Of a DNA stretch of 14,789 bases, positions 8,701 to 14,789 are shown in pieces. The notes beneath the pieces are model-generated. The model did not search any database. It was not told the DNA's origin and was given only the letters and a program-made list of their open reading frames with translations. The position numbers and the translations under genes were made by a program. Every line of letters begins with the position of its first letter. The stretch's first letter is position 1. This stretch comes from Brachionus plicatilis (lineage: Eukaryota > Rotifera > Eurotatoria > Ploima > Brachionidae), in contig QEOQ01000378.1 of assembly GCA_010279815.1 (NCBI GenBank), forward strand, positions 40,804 to 55,592, written 5' to 3'.

Positions 8701-11700
8701 AAAAATTACTTTTCAGGGCTTCAGCGAGTCAAAAGGCTCTCTCTTTTCTTATCTTATCTTACAAAAATATTGAGGGATTATGCAAAATTGCTAAAAGATT
8801 ATTTTTTTGTACTAAATCATATTAGTTTTTTCATTTTTAATTAATTTTATAGTTTCAAATTATGAATTTTGTTTTCAATTGTCAAGGAAGTGTTTAAATA
8901 AAAAACTTGCGAATGCTGAAATTGATGACTTAAACGCTAGATCCTAGAACAAAGTCGAAAAGTTTCAAAAAAGTAAAAAAATATGCGGATTTTGCAGCAA
9001 AGTGTTCAAAATATTTTAAAAAGAATTACATTTAGTCAATTTGTTAATTAAATATAAGTTTCTGAATAGTTTAGTCATGACTTAATTTTGGAGCACTTAA
9101 CTAATGCTAAGCTATAATTTTTCTTGGTTATTTCAACAAAAGGACTATAGAAGTTAATTTTTTAAATATTCAATTTGGAATTTTTTTTAAGTGGAAAAAA
9201 AGTAAAAATTCACAATGTCTAGCCAAAGAAATGATTATTTTTTTCGGTCACTTAGTTCGTAAATAAATCAGTATCAGAAATAATAACAATCTGAAAGGTA
9301 GATCAAAAAAATGACTTATAGACTATTCCACAATTATCTAAATCTTTGACATAAAATTTCAAGAAAATTAAGTAAATGAGAAATGGTCTAGTTGCTATAA
9401 TTTCTATCGCGAGAATTAAGTTTGGAAATTCGCTACTTTTAAAAAAAATTTAATATTACAAAAAATTAATTACGTGTAATCGTAAATTTTGAAAATTTTG
9501 TAAAATTACGCAACGTTAATAATGATATTAAAAAATGTTTGTTTCATAAGTAAGTAACTTTTAAAAATTTGTGTCAATCAAGTAAATTAAGAAAAAAAAC
9601 TTGAGTAAATTTGATGAATCCGAGAATAAAATAAAATTAAATTTTATTAATTTATAAACTTTTAACAAAATATAGAAGTTAATTTTTTTAATTATTGTAG
9701 AGTATTTAAAGATGTAGTGTATTTTTTTTGGCCAAATATTTGAATGGTTATGATTCGAATAATTCTCGGTAAAAAAAGTGAAGCTGATTTATCTTATTTT
9801 TGTTGTTTTTTCAAAAAAATACGAACAAATAAATATTTAGTAAAATAACAAACTTTTGTTTTATCCTAGTCTACGTTAAGTATCGTAAATATCAAAATTT
9901 ACTGGACATGTTATGTCTAATAATTTTTCATTATCAAATTAATATCAAAATGATTGATATCTAATTTATTCAACAAAAACAATCAATAATTTAAATAATT
10001 CAGGTAAATTAATTCACAAATTCAAATTTATAACTTTTATATCCATTCATTCAAACTGAAATAATTTTTTTTTCCTACTTTAATAAATTTTGAATTTTAA
10101 AACAGTTAATTTTTGTTGTCTTTAAAAGTAAGTTTTCATTAAAATCAATTAAAATATTTAAACATATTACAGTTCAATAAAAAGGGACATTTTAAAATTT
10201 TAAATATGAAAATAAACTTGACATGACATGTCAAGTAATTGCTTTTGAAAAAATTTATTTTTTCTCTATTACAATAAAAAATATTACAATTTATTTTTTG
10301 ATCTTATGATCTTGATCTCAAACTTCAATTTGCCCTTACATGGTATAATTTTTTAAAAAATTTGTTCTATTTTTAAGTCTTTTAGTTGATTGTATCAAGA
10401 TTTTTAATTTAAAAATCAAAATTAAAGAAAGAAGATTGTGAAGTTCAGTTCTCTTGATTAACAATTTTTTTTATCTCAAGCGAGTTCACTTCTTTTTTAT
10501 CAGAGCATTAAATATTTGACATTTTCATTATATTTAAAAAAATAATTATTCTCTAATCAAAAGCTATGAAATTTAGTATATTATTTATTGATTTCTGTAT
10601 TTTAATTTTTTCAAAATTTCTATTAAAGAAAAGTAGAAGAAAATAAGAAAATCAGTTGAGATATTACATATAAAGATTTAAGTATTAGTAGGTTCTGGAA
10701 AGAAAAAATATATGATAAGGTTATTTAAAAACCTTTATAATTAAGCACTGTAAGAGATAAAGATACAATTTTTTATCTTAAAAATGAGTGTTACACACAT
10801 AAATGTATAATCAAAGAAAAAAAATTTATGTTGAAATTTTCCTGTAACTAAAAGGTATATTTTTATAGACATAAAAAAATTTAAAAAATTTCAAAGAACA
10901 AAAAAAATATACAACTTTTATGATGGCTTTTTGGTGCCTAATTTTTTTTAATCAAAAATAAACTAATTCAATGAAAATAAAAAAGAGAATAATTTGTATT
11001 TGAAAATTATGTTTGAAAAAATTTAAAATGAAATAAAAAATTACGATATGAAGTAGCCGTCATAATTGTTAAAATAAAAGGCCTAAAAAAGAAATCTTCC
11101 CAAATTAAATCCATTGTTTTATTATTATTAAAGATTGTAAAACTGTTGAGGTAATTAATTATCGACTGACCTTCATTATGATAAAACATACCTAAATACC
11201 TATTGTTTTAAAAAATCATATTTCAATTTTAATTAAAAAATATTTGTTAATTTTTAAATAAAATATACAAGTCTATTTTATTTTATAGTATAAAATGAAT
11301 TATTTATATTATAAATGTACATTAAATTAGCAAAATGATTTCAATCAAAAAATCAAATTTGTTTTGTTTTCTAATTTTCTTTTTTTATAAAAGGAAATAT
11401 TCAAAAATCAATATTAATGTACTTTAATTTCAAGCTAAATGTAAATGAATTTAATGAATGGTTAAATGATAAGGGTTTATCTCTCTGATTTTCAATCTTT
11501 CATTAAAAATTAAAAAAAAAAAAAACTTTCTATCGTTTTTCCAGTAATTTACTAATTCATTCTTTTTTGTACTTTATTTTTTCAAAAATTTTTTTATGTT
11601 TACTTTATTCATTTCAAATTTAAATAAACAAAAAAAAAAAAAAGCTAAATGTAAAATATTTTTTTTCAAAAAATAAAAGACTCAAATTTAGAACATTTAA

Positions 11701-12060
11701 GTCTTTTTCATAGTTTTGTACATTGTTCGATACCTGAATCGCTTATAGTGAAGAATAGAACAAATATTGTCATAAACAGTACTAAATTTTAAGTTGTTTT
11801 GACTTTTTTTCTCAAATAATAAAACTTTTTTAGATTTCAAAATTGATAGTTATATATTAGGAATAAAAATATAAAAAATTTTAAGAGTTTTCAAACATGT
11901 TATTAATAAAATAAAACCTAAATTAAAAAATTAATACAGTAATATAAGTTTATTTTTTGCTATTAAATTTTTGATGAGAATTGCTACACTTCTAGTCGCG
12001 ATGAACTCTTTTTTACAAATTTTACAAAATTATTGCCATTAAAAATAACATTTTTCGAAA
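5771..12060. other. Long AT-rich non-coding stretch
   Basis: These 6.3 kb hold no reading frame I would defend. The minus-strand frame at 11007-11189 and other short frames have the Phe/Asn/Lys/Ile composition expected from random A/T-rich DNA. Small structures seen inside are a 21-nt near-palindrome at 10216-10236 and an 11-bp inverted repeat pair at 7766-7776 and 7880-7890 next to an isolated CCGCGG. Several A or T homopolymer runs also occur, for example around 11511-11525 and 11629-11643. No tRNA, rRNA or known repeat family was recognised. Confidence 0.5.
10216..10236. repeat. Near-perfect palindrome, 10-bp arms with a 1-nt centre
   Basis: ACTTGACATG (10216-10225) and CATGTCAAGT (10227-10236) are exact reverse complements around a single A. 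Its meaning is unknown. It is the most GC-balanced short palindrome in this part of the window. Confidence 0.6.
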
Positions 12061-12160
12061 ATTTAGCAAATTTTAGATTTATTTTAGATATGAATAATAT
12101 ATTATTTGTTTTTGGTCAAAATTCTGTATTTTTGGCTGATTTTAATAAATGTAAATTTAA
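12061..12160 (-). repeat. Dispersed repeat, copy 2 (inverted relative to copy 1)
   Basis: Read on the minus strand, this copy gives TTAAATTTACATTTATTAAA (12141-12160), then the 21-bp block containing CCAAAAATACAGAATTTTG (12116-12136). The block TCTAAAATAAATCTAAAAT (12070-12088), followed by TTGCTAAAT, completes it. The order matches 3931-4067. It lacks the 40-base segment found between the first two blocks of copy 1, so one copy has an insertion or the other a deletion. Confidence 0.6.
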
Positions 12161-12420
12161 GTAAGAAATTGCTAGAATATCTAAGTTTACTATTGCATAT
12201 CATTACTGTAAATGTTTAATAAAACAAAAAACATTTTTTATAAAAATATGCTAACAACATGCAGCTTACATCAAAAAAATACAAGTTATCCAAAATTGAG
12301 CAGTTCGATTTTTTTTGAAGCTGAAATATGATAACCCCTCCAATATTATGCACCAAGAGGTCTTCAATAAACTTAAATCACTAGCAGTTTCAAATCGACT
12401 CTTTGAGTTGAGCGAGAGAT
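12161..12420. other. Non-coding stretch before the first LINE relic
   Basis: The stretch is moderately less AT-rich towards 12300-12420. An open minus-strand frame of about 50 codons around 12230-12380, without a good start, gives no recognisable protein and is treated as chance. Confidence 0.4.
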
Positions 12421-12445
12421 ATTTATTTATTTATTTATTTATTTA
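12421..12445. repeat. ATTT microsatellite, 3' tail of LINE relic A
   Basis: About six copies of ATTT are present, reading as AAAT on the minus strand. They directly follow the 3' end of the minus-strand retrotransposon relic. Short tandem tails of this kind are common at the 3' ends of non-LTR retrotransposons. Confidence 0.85.
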
Positions 12446-12584
12446 TAATTAACCTCCTTCAGGAGAAGTAAAGTAAAGAAAAAAAAAATTAGAGTTTAAA
12501 TAAGTGTAAAAAAATAGAAATAGAAAGAAAAAAGAATTTACAATTTAAATTTAGTAAAGTTTAGTTGACCAAGAAAGGTGAGTC

Positions 12585-13263
12585 TCAACTAGGTTCAATA
12601 AGTTGGTTTAAAAAAATTCTATAGTTTTTAAATCTTAAGTTGCTCAAACACAGTTCAATAGAGTTGTAGACACCATCACGGAGGTAGAAATGCCGCTTCA
12701 TCTCCATTATAAGCCCATTCACTCTCTCAAGTAGAGAAGATAAATTTAAATTAAAAAAAGTTCCCCATGTTCTTCTGTTTCAAAGAAGACAGAAGATAAT
12801 GGGGAGTTAATTGAGGCACTATATTTGAGTGAACTAAAGATAGAGGAAGCGATTCCATTGAATTTTAGTGTAGTAATAAATGACAATTTTGAGTAAAAAT
12901 ATAACTGATTTTCCCAAGAAGAAAGGAGGCTGAATAAAAAGATTTTTGGACTTGTTTGAATTTATTGGTTCCTACGGAGTTAAATTCTAAGTTTGAGTTG
13001 AGTGTAAAGCCAAGGTATTGAATAATTTCATGTTAATTGAGTATTGATTTGTTTAAGTAAAAGTCATTAGAAAATAAAGGGGAACCAAAAGTAATTATAC
13101 TTGATTTAGAAGTATTAAATCCGAGTCGCCATTTAAGCCCAAAATCGCCACAAAGGTCTAATAGGATTTGAAGGTGTCTATCTACAAGGCTAATTAGTAA
13201 AATGTCATCAGCATAAACTATAATAGAAAGTGAGGGCAGGATTGAGTCATTTAACTTATTTAT
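12585..13263 (-). pseudogene. LINE A reverse transcriptase, C-terminal fragment, inactivated
   Basis: The frame begins INKLNDSILPSLSIIVYADD, with YADD encoded at 13204-13215. This is the catalytic box C of reverse transcriptase with its two metal-binding Asp. It continues ILLISLVDRHLQILLDLCGD, FGLKWRLGFNTSKSSIITFG and, after a TAA, HEIIQYLGFTL. The order YADD-ILLIS, LD-C-FG-KW-L-FN-SKS---FG and YLG is the standard palm-to-thumb signature of non-LTR reverse transcriptases. Further stops occur, and near 12770-12790 the frame shifts. The new frame reads RRTWGTFFNLNLSSLLERVN, then GLIMEMKRHFYLRDGVYNSI, ending at a TGA at 12585-12587. The palm before YADD and any endonuclease domain are absent. 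Confidence 0.8.
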
Positions 13264-13288
13264 TTAATTTTCTTTTAACTTATTTATT
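13251..13288. repeat. 14-bp direct repeat at the 5' edge of LINE relic A
   Basis: TTAACTTATTTATT occurs at 13251-13264 and again at 13275-13288, separated by 10 bases. The first copy overlaps the last codons recognisable as reverse transcriptase. It may be a local duplication made at the 5' junction during insertion, or simple replication slippage. Confidence 0.5.
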
Positions 13289-13925
13289 GTTTTGAATTCG
13301 AGGATATATTTGTCGAAAGCCATAAAAACTGAACGGTACTTTTACTGAAAATTACCTGACTGATTTTCTCCGAACCGTCAAAAGTCTGTAGGAAATCGCC
13401 TAAATTTTCTTTTGAAAAACGAAATCATTTGAAAGAATACATTACTTGCAGCTAACAAAAAACTGAAAAAATACCAATTTTTTTTATTAACAAAAAAAAT
13501 ATCCTGTTTCAAGGTTAATATATCAAAAAAGCCTTTATTAGCGTACTTTAATTTTAAAAAATCCTGAATAAATTTTGGTTAAGATTCCAAATTTTTAAAA
13601 AAATGAAGACTGATTTTTAACTGGATTAGGCTGTCAACAGCAAATTTGGTGCTTTTTTAAAGCTAAAATTAAATTAAAAAAATTTTTCTTTAACGGCTAG
13701 TTTGAAAAAGCTATTTAAAAAACTGATTGAACTGTTTCGGAATTGCTAAATTTAAAAATACTAGGGAGCCCATTTTATTGTAAACGATGTGGGAAATAAC
13801 ATAGGTTTTACTTTATAGTTAGAAATTTATAACATTCTTATTTAGTATCTTATATATTATAGATTTATTTGCAATAATCATCAAAGATATTTATTCCAAG
13901 TTATAGAGACATTATTATTTGTGAA
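13289..13925. other. Non-coding spacer between the two LINE relics
   Basis: No gene or recognised repeat is seen. The part around 13310-13450 is less AT-rich than most of the window but is broken by stops in every frame. Confidence 0.45.
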
Positions 13926-13940
13926 GATAGATAGATAGAT
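13926..13940. repeat. GATA microsatellite, 3' tail of LINE relic B
   Basis: Nearly four copies of GATA (TATC on the minus strand) directly follow the 3' hairpin of the second minus-strand retrotransposon. Confidence 0.85.
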
Positions 13941-13958
13941 GTGTTATTGAAAACACAT
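13939..13958 (-). other. 3'-terminal hairpin of LINE relic B
   Basis: A 7-bp perfect stem with a 6-nt loop lies between the stop codon at 13961-13963 and the GATA-type tail. It is inferred to be the template recognition structure for target-primed reverse transcription. It is preserved even though the coding frame is broken. Confidence 0.7.
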
Positions 13959-13960
13959 TG

Positions 13961-14789
13961 CTAATTAATATTAGCTAAGGCAGTTAAAACATTATTTTTA
14001 TCAATAGCGTTTTTGAATGAATTAATTGATTTTGCGATTTTTAATTCACATGGTAGTTTGTTCCAGACATTGACTATTCTGTTATTGAAAAAGTTTGATC
14101 GTTGTTGGTTTGATTTTACTAATTCTTTGATATAATTATATTGTTTTTCTTTCTATTCGATGCAATGGGCTTCCTATACCAGTTTATATTATCCATTTTA
14201 TTTAGTTCTTTATATTTCTGGATTAAATCACCTCTAATGCATCTAAATTTTAGGCTAGTTAAACCCATATTCATACACCTTTCTTCATAGTTTAAATATC
14301 AAGTTAATTTAGGTATTCTAGTTAACCCATGTTGAATATCTTCTAATATTTTTATATCTTTTAATAAATATGGTGACCATACAGGTATAGCATATTCGAG
14401 GTTTGGTCTAATATAACAAGTATATAGTCTTTCCCATATTTCAGTTTCACGCGTTTTAAAGGTTTTCTTCAATATACCAAGCATTCTGTTACTTTTATTA
14501 GCAGCTGCTATACATTGATCTTCAAATTTCAGGTTGTTTCTAATGAGGATTCCTAAATCTTTTTCTAAGTTTGTTTTAGTCAGTTCAATTTGATTGTCGC
14601 CATTATTTAAATAATAATTGTATTTGTTATTGTTCTTACCAATGTGCATTAATCTACATTTATTAAAATTTAATTTAATTAACCATTTATTTGACCATTC
14701 TGTTATTTTGTTTAAAAAATCTTCTTGTAATGATTCTACATTTTTTCGAGAAGAAAGATTATTTTAACAATTTTAAATATACCAAATTG
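13961..14789 (-). pseudogene. LINE B reverse transcriptase, thumb and C-terminal region, inactivated
   Basis: From 14763 downwards the frame reads NVESLQEDFLNKITEWSNKW, LIKLNFNKCRLMHIGK, then LEKDLGILIRNNLKFEDQC. Next come the block around KSNRMLGILKKTFK and the block RLYTCYIRPNLEYAIPVWSP (WSPY at 14368-14379). This is the highly conserved thumb region of CR1/L2/Jockey-type elements. A single in-frame TGA (14299-14301) follows PKLT. The same frame then continues YEERCMNMGLTSLKFRCIRG and DLIQKYKELN to a TAG at 14119-14121. Shortly before it, near 14140, the frame shifts and the product ends with RSNFFNNRIVNVWNKLPCEL and a TAG at 13961-13963. Another frame change lies at 14764-14766, beyond which GIFKIVK suggests the stretch right after the YADD box. 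A Met-initiated open frame of 116 codons (14299-14649) is therefore only a piece of this relic, not a gene of its own. Confidence 0.87.

Larger units (their letters stand above)
12421..13263 (-). mobile_element. LINE relic A: 5'-truncated non-LTR retrotransposon
   Basis: The element reads on the minus strand from about 13263 down to the AAAT-type tail at 12421. It contains the end of the reverse-transcriptase palm with a YADD box, the C-terminal part of the polyprotein and a 3' UTR of about 160 nt. The UTR ends in a small hairpin, CTCC-TGAA-GGAG (12454-12465 on the plus strand), just before the tail. Similarity starts abruptly a few codons upstream of the YADD box. Such 5' truncation is the usual outcome of target-primed reverse transcription. 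A clear target-site duplication was not found. The clade is uncertain. Confidence 0.8.
13926..14789 (-). mobile_element. LINE relic B: CR1/L2/Jockey-like non-LTR retrotransposon, 3' part
   Basis: This minus-strand element runs from the right edge of the window to the GATA tail. It covers the region just after the reverse-transcriptase YADD box through the end of the polyprotein. The 3' UTR is only about 35 nt. It consists of a perfect hairpin (ATGTGTT 13939-13945 with AACACAT 13952-13958, loop ATTGAA) and the tetranucleotide tail. A very short 3' UTR with a terminal hairpin and a microsatellite tail is typical of the CR1/L2 group, where the hairpin is recognised by the reverse transcriptase. 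The 5' part lies outside the window. Confidence 0.85.

Noticed and set aside
8719..8844. Open plus-strand frame of about 42 codons after a TTTTCAG acceptor
   Set aside because: Frames this long are expected by chance in 15 kb, no convincing donor or motif was found, and the product is Leu/Phe-rich without similarity.
9471..9520. Imperfect inverted repeat rich in GTAAAATT and ACG motifs
   Set aside because: The arms need a bulge to pair. The similarity to the palindromic block at 3725-3842 is too short to claim a shared origin.
11007..11189. Minus-strand frame of 60 codons
   Set aside because: It is composed mainly of Phe, Asn, Ile, Lys and Thr, as expected by chance in A/T-rich DNA, and has no splice or motif support.
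12230..12380. Minus-strand open frame of about 50 codons next to LINE relic A
   Set aside because: It has no start, splice signals or family similarity, and it lies outside the retrotransposon 3' tail.

Overview
The window is a very AT-rich stretch of an animal nuclear genome. By eye the non-coding DNA is about one fifth G+C, while the one recognisable host gene is near-balanced in base composition. The host gene has spliceosomal introns, one of them only 49 nt long. It encodes the conserved N-terminus of the neurobeachin/LRBA family, and the rest of the sequence carries relics of eukaryotic transposons. A small AT-rich invertebrate fits (a rotifer is one candidate), but nothing here fixes the species.

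Layout, left to right. 1-1572 is AT-rich and non-coding, probably part of intron 2 of the host gene. 1573-2482 on the minus strand holds the first two coding exons of a neurobeachin/LRBA homologue: exon 1 at 1718-2482, a 49-nt intron at 1669-1717, and exon 2 at 1573-1668. Exon 2 is short and has no start codon of its own, so it is easily missed. The remaining exons must lie to the left, outside the window. A candidate 3' splice acceptor sits 5 nt upstream of the ATG, so the first transcribed exon may lie further right, or the mRNA may be trans-spliced.

2489-12420 is almost entirely non-coding. It contains an 870-bp decayed piggyBac-like DNA transposon (4734-5603) with TTAA target duplications, imperfect terminal inverted repeats and a broken transposase reading frame. 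It also contains a compact palindromic block (3725-3842) and two copies of an unnamed dispersed repeat in opposite orientations (3931-4067 and 12061-12160).

12421-14789 holds two different 5'-incomplete non-LTR retrotransposons, both reading on the minus strand. The first (12421-13263) has a YADD reverse-transcriptase box and an ATTT-type tail. The second (13926 to the window edge) is of CR1/L2/Jockey-like type with a short 3' hairpin and a GATA-type tail. Both are inactivated by stops and frameshifts.

I found no tRNA, rRNA, CRISPR array or bacterial-type operon, and no evidence for a new multi-gene system. The useful points are the corrected gene model (exon 2 and the tiny intron), the piggyBac relic, the two LINE relics and the unnamed repeats.
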